From Asterella californica (Eukaryota; Streptophyta; Marchantiopsida; Marchantiales; Aytoniaceae), in NCBI GenBank assembly GCA_036924285.1, contig JAYKYS010000009.1:20068001-20132000 (forward strand): 64,000 nt of DNA. The letters run 5' to 3'. The first letter of the stretch is position 1. Each line of letters begins with the position of its first letter. Positions 25,861 to 36,046 of the stretch are shown here, one piece after another. The notes beneath the pieces were generated by a model that worked only from the letters and a program-made list of their open reading frames with translations, ran no database searches and had not been told where the DNA came from. The position numbers and the translations under genes were made by a program.

Positions 25861-25864
25861 TTTT

Positions 25865-25881
25865 TGGTTCCGTTGCCGGGA
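25865..25881 (+). promoter_or_regulatory. Primer binding site of gypsy A (tRNA-Glu-like)
   Basis: Four T residues after the LTR, TGGTTCCGTTGCCGGGA begins. It equals the complement of the 3' end expected for plant tRNA-Glu (…CCCGGCAACGGAA plus CCA), recalled from general knowledge. The similar tRNA-Asp site of Athila/Tat elements (TGGCGCCGTTGCC) matches less well. Confidence 0.65.
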
Positions 25882-27056
25882 TCTCACTTGAAGGGATCGT
25901 TGAACGATGTTTAGAGTTCAGTTCTATATTCGACAAAAGGAGATTATGAGAGAGCACATGGAGAGAACGTTGGAAGGAGAGAGAGCTAACGCGATGTTAG
26001 CAACGTTAGAACCTTTCGTGTATCCCGTAGTGATATATGACGCGTTCGAAGTCATTCTTTACATCTTGTTCACTTAGAAAGGGTGTGAGGAGAGTTGAAA
26101 GAGGGTGCAACAAGAGTTGTAGAGAAAGGAGGAGAGAAAAGTTATTAGAGGAGATAAATTTGTGAGTTTAGAAATTCTGCTCTCTGGAAAATTTGTACAG
26201 TCGCTGTCAACTTTTCTGTGAATTTTATTTTCCTGTGAAAATTCCCAGTGTTTTAGATTGGCTGATAACCTATCTAAGACAAAAGAAATCATACGAAAAG
26301 GTGGTCTAGAGAGTGAGCAATGAATTTTCAAAGTTGAGGGGGTCTATTCATGAGAGTTGAGGAATTCTGTTCTCTGGAAAAAGTTTACAGTCAGTGTCAG
26401 ATTTTCTATGAATTTTATTTTCCTGAGAAACTTTCCAGTGTTTTAGAGTGGCTGATAAGCTATCCAGGACAATAGAAATCATGAGAAGATGAGGTCTGAG
26501 GAGGGAGAAAGAATTTTTCAAAGTGGAGGGGGTTGACAACCATGAGGGAAGTGAAAATATACAAATTTCAGTTCTCTGGAAATTTGTACAGTCATCACCA
26601 TCTCTTCTGATTAGGGAAGTTTCTGTTGAAACTTCATGATTTAGTAGCTTGGAGGTTGAGCTACTGGAGACCACAAAAATCTTGGAGAGATCTCTTACCA
26701 ATTAAGAGATATACGTTTCGGCATACAAGGAGGTCTTGACTTGGGCTTCTCCGTCTCTGTTCGAACTCCTAAACGTCTCTTCTTCCACCTCGTCATTCGA
26801 ACTGGATTCCTCAAATGCTCCTGGTGAAGTAGAGTTGGATCCTTACAAGAGTGAGTTCAAGATGTCTGTTGTGATTAGTACAAACGATGGTGAGGAGGAT
26901 CATATCTTCGATAGTTAATTTTAGATTAGATTTTATTTCATGTATAGCATGTATAATACACGAATTCCAGTATAAAGCTCGGAAGAGTTAAGAAAGTGAT
27001 GTAGAATTATTTTCCTCTATGATCCTTTGTCCACTTAATGGTTGAGAAGGTGCAAC
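25882..27056 (+). other. Long leader of gypsy A with imperfect tandem repeats
   Basis: The leader is 1.2 kb without a clear gene. Between about 26155 and 26640 a block recurs nearly three times at about 190-200 bp spacing. Markers are AATTCTGCTCTCTGGAAAA, AATTCTGTTCTCTGGAAAA and TTTCAGTTCTCTGGAAAT, each followed by ACAGTC and TTTTATTTTCCTG-like words. A short frame at 26736-26918 is not recognised. Such repeats are common in gypsy leaders and may affect packaging or translation; no role is shown here. Confidence 0.55.
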
Positions 27057-27533
27057 ATGAGTGGAAATTCAAAAGATTGGAAAGTTAGACTTAGAAACCT
27101 TCCTCAAGGTTTAGATGTCATAGTAAGTGTCGGAGAAAGTTCGAGAGAGATTATCGTCGAGTTTGAAAACCCTAGTACTAAATCTCAAGTAGAATCTCCG
27201 AGGAGAAGAGTAGAAATCGACTTGTGGTGTTATTTCTGTAGAGGGTTGGGACACAAAGTAGTGAATTGTCCAACTAGAATCAGAACCGAGAGAGCTAAAG
27301 GGAAGCGGGAGTTTACTGATCTAAGTCTTCGAGTGGGTCCATCGTCACCTGCGCCAATTCATCTTCTAGGCGAAGATCCTTGTCCAAGTTGTGGAGTGGG
27401 TGATCTATCAAGAGGACACAAGTGCGTCGATGTTGCCGCCCTACTTACGTCAGTAGTCGAGAAGTTGGACGAGACTCAAAGAGCTGAGACGGAGAAGTTG
27501 TCGACTTCAAAAGAGGACTCAGCTGAGTTGTGA
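27057..27533 (+). CDS. Small zinc-knuckle ORF upstream of gag in gypsy A
   Basis: This complete frame runs from the ATG at 27057 to TGA, giving 158 residues. It has an N-terminal hydrophilic part and a CCHC knuckle, CYFCRGLGHKVVNC (C-X2-C-X4-H-X4-C), in the middle. A second Cys/His cluster, CPSCGVGDLSRGHKC, lies near the C-terminus. It sits 214 bp before the gag-pol ATG and in the same element. Unlike gag-pol it has no internal stop. It is not a copy of the gag knuckle (which is C-X2-C-X3-H-X4-C). It may be an additional nucleic-acid-binding protein or a captured fragment. Function is unknown. Confidence 0.6.
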   Translation: MSGNSKDWKVRLRNLPQGLDVIVSVGESSREIIVEFENPSTKSQVESPRRRVEIDLWCYFCRGLGHKVVNCPTRIRTERAKGKREFTDLSLRVGPSSPAPIHLLGEDPCPSCGVGDLSRGHKCVDVAALLTSVVEKLDETQRAETEKLSTSKEDSAEL

Positions 27534-27746
27534 TGGAGATCGTCATTCGGATGGTGGAGAAGACGGTGATGCGACTCAGACTCATGATTACCTTGGGAGA
27601 AGAGATGGCACAAGAGGTGTTGTTACAACCATTTCTTTTTATTTTACCTATGGTAGATTATTCACGAATGGAATTGATGATGTTCGTACTCTTTTAACGA
27701 GTAGTTATTGCACGACGATTAGAAGAGTAGAAAGAGTAGTTACAAG

Positions 27747-30700
27747 ATGGGAAAGCTACCTGTGTTTCATGGGAAGGACAATGAAGATGTAGAACCGTTT
27801 GTTCGAGACTTCAAAAGAGGTTGCATCGGAAACAACGTGAGAAGGAAGGAAGAATGAGTGTTGTTACTGCTAGAGTTTTTAGAAGATTTTGCTCTTACGT
27901 GGTATGAAGACCGAGTGAAGAGCAAGACACCTGGTGCAGTTGAGGACACATGAGAGACGTTGAGTAATGCACTCATCGAAGAATTTCTTCCAGAAGAGAG
28001 TTATGAGAAGCTCATGGTGGAGCTTACTCATTTGAAGCAACGGGACGACGAGAAAGTTCGGCAATATGCTGAAACGGTGGATAAGTTGGAGCAACGGTTT
28101 CGGACGGTCCTACGAAAGAGTGGAAACAATGTGGAGCTAACGATGGCGGGGATTGGAGCAGTGTTGACCAAGAACTTGGTGGGAGGCTTGAGACCTTCAA
28201 TTCGAACCCAAGTGAGATACGAGAAGCCAACAACCAAAGCGGAGGTCATCAAGATTGCGACAAATATGGAAGAGAGTTTGGATGAAGGGGATATCATCCA
28301 ACCGCATCATGCCGCTTTGGTGTCGACTCCGACTCTTGGTGTAACCACAACGGTAGCATCTGCACCATCACAATTGGTGATTGCTTCAACGTCAGCTCCT
28401 ACTCCAACGGTGGTGCCAAGACCGTTTGTCCCAACAACGATGTCTACTGCCACCTCTGATTTTCATGCCGAGCTGAAGAGCATCACCGATACTCTTGCGG
28501 ATCTCAAGATAAACGTGGTGCAGTTACGAGAATGGAGGAACAAAGGTGGAGGAGGAGGTCAAAGAGGTTACGACAACAATCTCAATCGAGGAAATCAAGG
28601 TAACTTTGGAGGCAACCAAGGTAACTTTGGAGGAATCACTTGTTGGACGTGTGGAGGTTCTCATTTCCAGCGAAATTGTCCTAACAACGGAGCGAGAGGT
28701 GCCGAAGCTGTCAGAATGAATGTGGGTGGAGGAAATTCATCACAAGGACGAGACAAGGGGGTGGCTAATATCGATGTCGTGCGAGATCCCATCTACGAGA
28801 AAAGAGAGAGTTCAAACTCTTCTCATGCACCGGTGGAGTTTTTAGCTCAAGAAAGGAAAAGAACTCGATTTTCTGATGAACCGGTTTTCATGGAGGAGTC
28901 AGCAAGTAGAAGTACTCGTTCGAGTAATATTTCGAGTACACCAAGGGAGCCAAGAAGGAAGCTGGGGATGGCGGATTTCACCATTTCATCTTCCCAAGCG
29001 GGATATGATGTGGTTGAAGATGTGGGTGCTCAGAAAGCCAACATCAATGTTGGACAACTGATCGCACTTAATCCCAGCTTACGAAGGGAACTCAGAGGAG
29101 GACTGAGTTCTAAGAGAAGCAAGAAGAAGAAACCCAAGAGCAAGACATCAAAGTCTGTGGGAGTTGGTGTGGTGGATGTGCATGCTTCAGAAGTATGCAC
29201 TAGGGCTTCAAAGATTGAAGTCCGGTTGAATGGTCACTACGTCTTTGACGTATTGGTGGATGGAGGATCGGCTGTAAACGCCATATCGGAGAGGTTGATG
29301 AAGAAGTTGGGGATGGAACCAACTCGCCCGGCTAGCATTGTCGTGGAGATGGCTAACAAGCAACGGGTAAGACCTCTTGGTGTGTTAGAGAAGGTGGTCG
29401 TGTCTGTGATGGGAGTTCAAACATTGATGTCCTTTCAAGTGTTAAAGGACTCTAGTTATGATTTGCTCCTAGGTAGGCCTTGGTTGAGAGCTGTGCGCAC
29501 CACTGATAGGTGGCACAAGGGATACTTACGGATTGGGTCTAGAGATCATAGAGTGATAGTTCCTCTCTCGGGTGTTGGAGTTGTGACTTCTGGCTCTGAT
29601 AGACCCACTAGTGACTACTGGGAATCTGATACGGAGGATGATCAGAGTGTCTCAGAAATAGATATCGGAGATTCTTACGATCAAGAATCCTCGTCTGAGG
29701 ACGAAGGATTTGGTCGAGATGAATCATTACATCAGCTTAGTGCTATTGACTTGTTGCCTCGACCAGCAGTGGAGAAAGATCATGACAAAGAAGAGTTGAA
29801 TGAGGCAGAGATTGTGAGAAGACTCTCTACCCTGAAGTTTGGTATCAATGTCACTCAAGAGGAGAAAAGTAGATTCCTAGATATATTTCGAAAATATATC
29901 CATGTGTTTGCTTTCAGCTACAAGGATTTGAAAGAAGTGACTCTCGAGACTCATAGAATCGAATTGGAGGAGAACGCAAGACCAGTTCGACAGAAGTAGA
30001 GAAGGGTCAATCCTACAACAGCGATGATGGTCAAGGAGGAGATAGACAAGTTGAAGGAGGCGAGTTTCATCTATGAGGTGGAGAACTCAGAATGGATTTC
30101 ACCCATTGTGATTGTCAAGAAGAAGAATGGTAAGCTGCGAGTGTGCATAGACTATAAGAAGTTGAACGCAGTTACCAAGAAGGATTATTATCCTCTACCA
30201 TTTATAGATGAGATTTTGGAGGAAGTTGCTGGTCATGAGTGGTACAACTTTGGTGATGGTTATAGTGGGTATAACCAGATCAAGATAGCACAGGAGTACC
30301 AACAGTTGACTACTTTCACTACTCCTTGGGGAACATTTGCATTTCGGGTGATGCCATTCGGACCGTGTAATGCTCCGGCCACGTTTCAAAGGTTCATGAA
30401 CAAGGTGTTTGAACCATTCATAGGGAAGTTTGTTCGGGATTTCATTGACGATTTCTGTGTGTACGGAAGAAAGGAGGACCACTTTGATCATGTGATCAAA
30501 GTTTTGCAGCGGTTGGAGCAAGCCAACGCTTCTTTAAATCCAGAGAAGTGCATCTTTGGCTGCGAAGAAGGTCTGCTGTTAGGGCACATCATTTCCAAGA
30601 ATGGGATTGCGGTAGATCCTGAGAAGGTGAAGAAGATTGTGGATCTTCCATTTCAGATCAACTTGACAAAGTTGAGGCAGTTTCTTGGCATGGTTGGATA

Positions 30701-32633
30701 TTATCGTAGGTTTGTCTTTTCCTTCTCAAACAAAGCAATAGCTTTGACTATGTACATGAAGAAGGGAGTTGATTTTGACTTGATAGTGCATGATCAGAAG
30801 GCAAAGGAAGCATTTGAGGAGCTGAAAAAGGCATTAGTGACAGCTCCTATACTTGCTAAACCTGAGTGGAGTAAAGCATTTATTCTGTATACGGATGCCT
30901 CCATTGTAGCAATCGGATGTACATTAAGTCAGCTAGATGGAGATGGGCATGATCATCCTATAGCTTATGCTAGTAGGCAGATGGTTCCAGCGAAGAAGAA
31001 TTACTCCGTGACTGAACGAGAAGGATTAGCGGTGATCTTTGGATTGAAGAAATTTCGACACTACTTGCTAGGAGGGAAATTTTCCATAGTCACAGATCAC
31101 AAGGCTTTAAAGTATATCTTTAATAAGCCTAATGCCGAAGGTCGTATTGCTCGTTGGAAGATCCTTCTAACAGAATACGACTACGTGATCGAAGATAGAC
31201 CAGGAAAAAAGCATGCGAATGCTGATCTTTTGTCAAGGGCTTATGATGATGAGGGAGAAGAACCGTTTGATGATTCATTTCTAGACGAACATCTGATGAC
31301 CATCACAAGCATTGAGGAGATACCGGACGAGTACAAGGAAATCTGGAGTTTCCTTCCAGATGGCTCCTTTCCAGAAGGTATGCATACCCGAGAACGTAAC
31401 GCGTTGATCAAGAGATGCAAACTTTACACCATGGTGGAGGGAATTCTATTTCATCAAGGAGCAGATGGGTTACTAAGGAGAGCAGTTGGTCAGAAGGAGG
31501 CGTTCAAGCTGATGCACGAGTTTCACGATGGCACTGTTTGCAGAGGTCACTTTGCTGGTAAGATAACAGCTTTCAAGATTTTGGATGCGGGTTATCACTG
31601 GAGAGGGATTTTCAAGGAGTGTTTAGACTATTGCAAAACTTGCGACGTATGTCAAACATTTGCTCTGAAGTCTACTAGAACACCTCCGTTAAGATCAATT
31701 CCAATATTAGGACCATTTGAGAAGTGGGGTATTGACTTCATAGGTCCTCTTAATAAGACACCTCGAGGCAATAGATACATTATAGTCGCCACTGACTATT
31801 GTACCAAGTGGGTAGAGGCTAGACCTTTGAGGGAGACTAATGAAACAGAAGTCGGTAGATTCCTATGAGAGAGGATCATCACGAGATTTGGATGTCCGTT
31901 AGAGTTGGTCTCAGATAGAGGAGGAGAGTTTGTAGGGAGCATGACTACTGCTATGCTACAACACTTTTTTATCAAGCCACGAGTAACGACCTCATACAAA
32001 CCAAATGCTAATGGTCTTGCGGAGAAGATCAATCTTACACTTTGTATGATGCTCGCCAAAGATGTTGGTGTTGAGACTGCGAAACATACTTGGGATAAGA
32101 GGCTACATGCCATCTTATGGGAGTACCGAACGACAACAAAGACTTCTACTGGGTACTCTCCATTTCGACTGGTTTATGGAGTGGAGTCCAAGTTACCGAT
32201 CCAATTCGAATTGGATACTTTTCAAACTATTCAACGAAAGTTGAAGAGGTCGAGAGGAGAAGACGTGGTCAGATCAAGAAGGGAGCAACTCATGGAGTTG
32301 GAAGAGACCCGAGCGGTAGCAATGATCCGGATGGAACGAGCTCAGGCGTATCAAAAGAAGAATTACGACAAACGGTTGGGCAAGAGGGAGGTAAAACCTT
32401 TTCAAGTCGGAGATTGGGTTATGTTGTATGATGCTATCAGATTCAAGAGGGCTAGGAAGAAGTTTCTTCGGCGATATTTTGGTCCTTTTGTTGTAGATAA
32501 GGTGTGGAGCAACTTCACATATGACCTTCAGGAGCTGGGAGGAAGGAGATTCGATCGGGTAAATCATGACAAGTTGAAGTTATTTCATCGACGAAAGTTC
32601 TCTCTTCACTCCGAGGACGGAGCAAAAATTTAG
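27747..32633 (+). pseudogene. Gag-pol polyprotein of gypsy A, one frame with four in-frame stops
   Basis: One 1629-codon frame runs from the ATG at 27747 to TAG, broken only by TGA 27855, TGA 27951, TAG 29997 and TGA 31866. Residues count from the first ATG. Gag carries a retrotransposon capsid region (about 20-180), NQGNFGG repeats and a CWTCGGSHFQRNC knuckle (299-311). The protease active site is VDGGS (Asp505). Reverse transcriptase has CIDYKKLNAVTKKDYYPLPF, MPFGPCNAPATFQ and FIDD (899-902). RNase H has YTDAS (Asp1050), TEREGLA and ADLLSR. Integrase has an H/C zinc finger and core acids Asp1330, Asp1390 and Glu1426, giving D-D-35-E spacing. No chromodomain follows. Each stop is one transition away from a plausible Trp, Gln or similar codon. 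Confidence 0.9.
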
Positions 32634-32646
32634 TCCGGGGGTAAAA

Positions 32647-33558
32647 TGTAACGACCTATGTTACACATAGGAAGTTTGTCTATTAGTAAGATATTTAGTT
32701 ATAACTAAGTGTTGAGAATGTTTATTTGCTGCCAAAGTACTTTAAGGAGGTATCAAGTTAGTCATGACTAGCTAGAAGTTAGTTATAGTTAAACTTAGCT
32801 GTACTTTTGGCAGAATTCAGATATTTACTAAAGAGTGAGCACTACTATCTTGTCATCTTGTCTAAAAGGTAGAAAGGAGGTGGAAAGTATCCCTTATCTC
32901 CTTTTTGACTTGATATGAGTGGTTGGATTAAAGTTGTGGACTTTGTGGCATTAAAAACAAGAAGAGATTCCACATGTTTCCTTTTTAGTGGGTCCTAGTG
33001 TAGAGGGGGGTGGAAATTCGAGATTCCTTGAGAATATTTCAGAATCCTTCTAGAAGTTATTGACTTTGAAGGAATAAGCCCATGTGAAAAGGTAAAAAGC
33101 CCATGTGATCAATGTTTTTACCTTAAGTAATATCTTAGTAAAACCCGGTAAAAGTAGTTACGGCTGAGTTACCGGAGGGTACCAAAGTAAAAACCTAGAA
33201 TGTATAAATAGAGGAGTAGAGAAGAGCTCCTCATCCTTGTTTTCACATTGTCGTAATGACAAATTGAGTAATATAGAGAGTGTGGGATATTTTTAGCATG
33301 TGAGAACTTGAGAGATGTCGTTAGAATGGAGGATTTTAGTTGATGTGTTTAAGGAGATTTTTAGTTGATAAGTTTGTGGGTATATGAATGAGTGAACTCA
33401 GCATTTTCCCTTCAAGTTCATGGTGTGCTTCCATCAAAGCCATCAGAGGTGACCCCTGAGTGAGAGACAGGCCCGACATGTTACAGATTCGTGGATGACG
33501 ATCGTGGAGGTTGAGAGATCGGGGGGTAGTTGATCGATAGGACCACGGAGGGTTTACA
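32647..33558 (+). repeat. 3' LTR of gypsy A
   Basis: This is the partner of 24948-25860, starting TGTAACGACC and ending GGGTTTACA. A tract GTCCGGGGGTAAAA immediately precedes it and serves as the presumed polypurine tract, although it is interrupted by pyrimidines. The GACC duplication follows directly. Confidence 0.92.
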
Positions 33559-33612
33559 GACCTCCTTAGCCGGATTTAATAAAGGTCCTCCCCGCCCACA
33601 GCGGGTTTTCTT

Positions 33613-33643
33613 AAAAAAAAAAAAAAAACTAGACGGGATATGG
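33613..33643 (+). other. LINE poly(A) tail and right target-site duplication
   Basis: Sixteen A residues (33613-33628) are followed by ACTAGACGGGATATGG. Counting the last two As, 33627-33643 equals the left duplication at 16030-16046 exactly. Confidence 0.85.
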
Positions 33644-34065
33644 ATAGTTCCAGAATCATACTGTTGAGCATACTCGGGTTTTCTTCCTGTCATCTTCCAA
33701 TTAGTGCACCTACAAGATTACACTCCATTACTCACCAGTGCGATTAATGTCTCATGAAAGTATTTCGATGGATTTTATTGTACAATTGTCTTTATCTTCT
33801 GGTTTTGATAATATGCGGATGATAGTAGATAGATTCAGTAAGCAAGTGCATTTTGTGTCTTGCCGAACTGATATTACTGTGCTTCATACTGCTGAATTAT
33901 TTCTTCCACATCTTTTTCATTTGCATAGATTACCTCATGAAATAGTTACAGGTTTGGACATCGGGTTTTATTTCAAATTTTGGAAGAGCTTGTTTGTCCA
34001 TCTCGGCACAAGTCTTAAGTTCAGTTCGTCTTACCACCCGCAAACGGATGGACAGACTGAACGTT
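33644..34065 (+). pseudogene. Gypsy element D: integrase core, first half
   Basis: The frame from about 33738 reads ESISMDFIVQLSLSSGFD, then MRMIVDRFSKQVHFV, TAELFLPHLFHLHRLPHEIV, a degenerate second acidic motif (GLDIG in place of SDRGS), and SSYHPQTDGQTER. This is a Ty3/gypsy chromovirus-type integrase core. Upstream the frame is lost, and the zinc-finger part is not visible before the LINE junction. The ORF is cut at 34065 by element C, one base into the Arg codon after the catalytic Glu, and resumes at 44654. Confidence 0.8.
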
Positions 34066-36001
34066 GTCGGGTTGAGAATCTTTCTTGGGGAGGGCGGACC
34101 TCCTAACTGTGATAGATCAGAGAGAAATGACCAGAAAGGAAGATAGGTCGCTGCAGATGATGAAATCCCAAAACACAGTCTCTTGTGTCCACCAATTGCG
34201 AAACAAACACTCAATCACGCACTCAGGTACACAAATAGATCTCTCCGGAGTAGATATAGCTTTATTTCAGTGTCAACTGCTTCACTGTTTAAGAAAATAT
34301 CTCTCTCTTCCTCTCCTGAATCCTTCTCAGCTGAAAATTCCAAGGAATTTGATCTCACGACAACCAATGCCTTGTCAAAAACGATCTCCTTCCAATAAAC
34401 CACCTCTGTCTGTTCAATTCTACTCCTTCCAAACCTCAAAACTGTGTAACATATGAGGTTCTTGTCTCCAAAACACTTTCCTGCCTCTCTCACGATCTCC
34501 CCTGCTCACTCCACTCAATGCTGTCAGAGAAATCGATCCTCACTCAGCCTCCAAGCTTCTCAGCGTCTCCTCTCCTCTATCCACTCAATTCTGGCAGAAA
34601 AATCAATCCCCACTCAGCCTCCAAGCTTCTCAGCGTCTCCTCTCCTCAATCCACTCAATTCTGGCAGAAAAATCAATCCCCACTCAGCCTCCAAGCTTCT
34701 CAGCGTCTCCTCTCAGCAATCCACTCAATTCTGGCAGAAAAATCAATCCCCACTCAGCCTCCAAGCTTCTCAGCGTCTCCTCTCAGCAATCCCTAATTCT
34801 GCTCCTTTTTCCTCCTTCCGCCTCAGTTCTCTCAGAAAACTCCTTTGAAAAGTGTCCCCCGATCTCCAGCCGCCGCAGGTAATAAACCTAAAAGTTAAGG
34901 CCCCAGCTTAAGCTGCCCCCCTGCTGTCCTTATAAGTGCAGTCACTTATCACAAGCAGGGCCCTAGCTTAAGCTGCCCCCCTGCTGTCCTTATGCGTACA
35001 AGGCTTTATTTACAAAGTTGACCATTTTTTAATACAAGTTTCACAGTTGCCTCCACAAACTCTACCCCTACACTAATAAAGGTTCACATAATCTCATTCT
35101 CCATCGCAAGCCTACTCGATGATTATTTAACTATTTAGCAAAAGTTTCCTATGCTCTTGATGCCATCTTGATGCCATCCTGAATATACTACAAGCCATCC
35201 AATGTAGGCCGAAGCCCTAACACTTATGAGGCTGCCCCACAGGGCTTACAGCCCCCCCATATGCGCACCAGGTATCTCCCATAGTATATTCAGGATGGCA
35301 TGCGGAGGCTTAGGCCAGGAAGCCCACGATTAAGGGAGATACCGGTCTCCCGCCCCTAGGTATACATGACATGGCTGAATACCCAACATAGACTCCCATC
35401 CGGGAGGCCAACACGCCAGAATAGGAATCAGAGGCCAGGAGGAATTGATCCTGAGACCACTTCCCTCCTAGGCAGGCGCCCTATCACTGGGATGGCCTTT
35501 GGTTCTGTTCTAAAAGGATTTAAAACCTGTACATATGCTTTTACAGTAGAAATCTTCCTGCAAAGTCTTTACTAGTCTTTTCTGTGCAAACTTCTCTATA
35601 CAACTCCGTTTTTAATGAACAAGGAGTCAAAACTATAGTATTTGTGAACACCTACACACTCACGCTATCAGATTCTGAGTTCAAGTCACGAGCAAGAATC
35701 GACGGATTTCCCTCTTTTGTACATTTCTTAGTCTAAAACCCGTACTAACTATAGCTTAAAACACTTTTTGTCAAAACTGGAAGCATGAGGTCGCTCTCCT
35801 CGTCGAGCTCTGCATTCTGGTGCCTTTCAACCTCTTTCAAGGTGATATTCCAGTCTAAGCTAGGGGGCAGCTTGTCAAGCATGGCCCCAGCTTAGCTCCT
35901 GCCCAGCTTGTTAAGCTGCAGGGCAGCTTCCTTTACACAATATAGAAAAGAACATCTCTTTGCAATACTTTTCACTGTAGAGACCTATGTACAATAGGAC
36001 A
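34066..36001 (-). repeat. 3' LTR of element C (1936 bp), with 70-bp tandem repeats and foldback region
   Basis: It contains four tandem units of about 70 bp (starts near 34521, 34591, 34661, 34731), a 20-bp perfect inverted repeat (35171-35190 with 35282-35301), a 10-bp inverted pair (35271-35280 with 35334-35343) and a tRNA-like stretch on the minus strand (about 35440-35510). Plus-strand frames through the 70-bp units are open in all phases but are not believed to be genes. Confidence 0.9.
35440..35510 (-). repeat. tRNA-like (SINE-derived) stretch inside element C LTR
   Basis: Read on the minus strand, an A-box-like CAGTGATAGGGCG is followed by CGCCTGCCTAGGAG and a B-box-like GGATCAATTCC. 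The order and spacing resemble a tRNA-derived SINE head. The right LTR has the same stretch near 44080-44155. It looks degenerate, and Pol III activity is doubtful. Confidence 0.4.
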
Positions 36002-36046
36002 TTCACCCCCTCCAAACCTGCACATCCTCTGGTATGTGCCAATTCG

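Larger units (their letters stand above)
24948..33558 (+). mobile_element. Gypsy element A: near-complete Ty3/gypsy retrotransposon (8611 bp)
   Basis: It is bounded by LTRs 24948-25860 and 32647-33558 and by a 4-bp duplication GACC (24944-24947 and 33559-33562). Order: LTR, primer binding site, long leader with imperfect repeats, small zinc-knuckle ORF, gag-protease-RT-RNase H-integrase in one frame, purine-rich tract, LTR. Domain order RT-RNase H-integrase makes it Ty3/gypsy, and no chromodomain follows the integrase. The LTRs differ at about twenty positions by eye (about 2%). Four in-frame stops interrupt the polyprotein, so this copy is dead but recent. Confidence 0.93.
16047..33626 (+). 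mobile_element. L1-type LINE retrotransposon, split by a solo LTR and gypsy element A
   Basis: The LINE runs from the GC-rich leader at 16047 to the poly(A) run ending at 33628. It is bracketed by a perfect 17-bp duplication. Removing the solo LTR (17527-18897) and gypsy A (24948-33558) leaves about 7.6 kb: leader, ORF1, ORF2 (endonuclease, reverse transcriptase, zinc-ribbon-like region) and 3' UTR. The last LINE segment is 33559-33628, with AATAAAG at about 33578 and the A run at 33613-33628. Both ORFs carry several stops and frameshifts, so this copy cannot move on its own. Confidence 0.85.

Noticed and set aside
34521..34800. CRISPR-like array from the 70-bp units
   Set aside because: Units are contiguous tandem repeats without unique spacers, inside a plant LTR.
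34453..34848. Plus-strand repetitive open frame (also 42686-43185)
   Set aside because: Product of the 70-bp tandem repeat being stop-free; antisense to element C and identical in nature in both LTRs.
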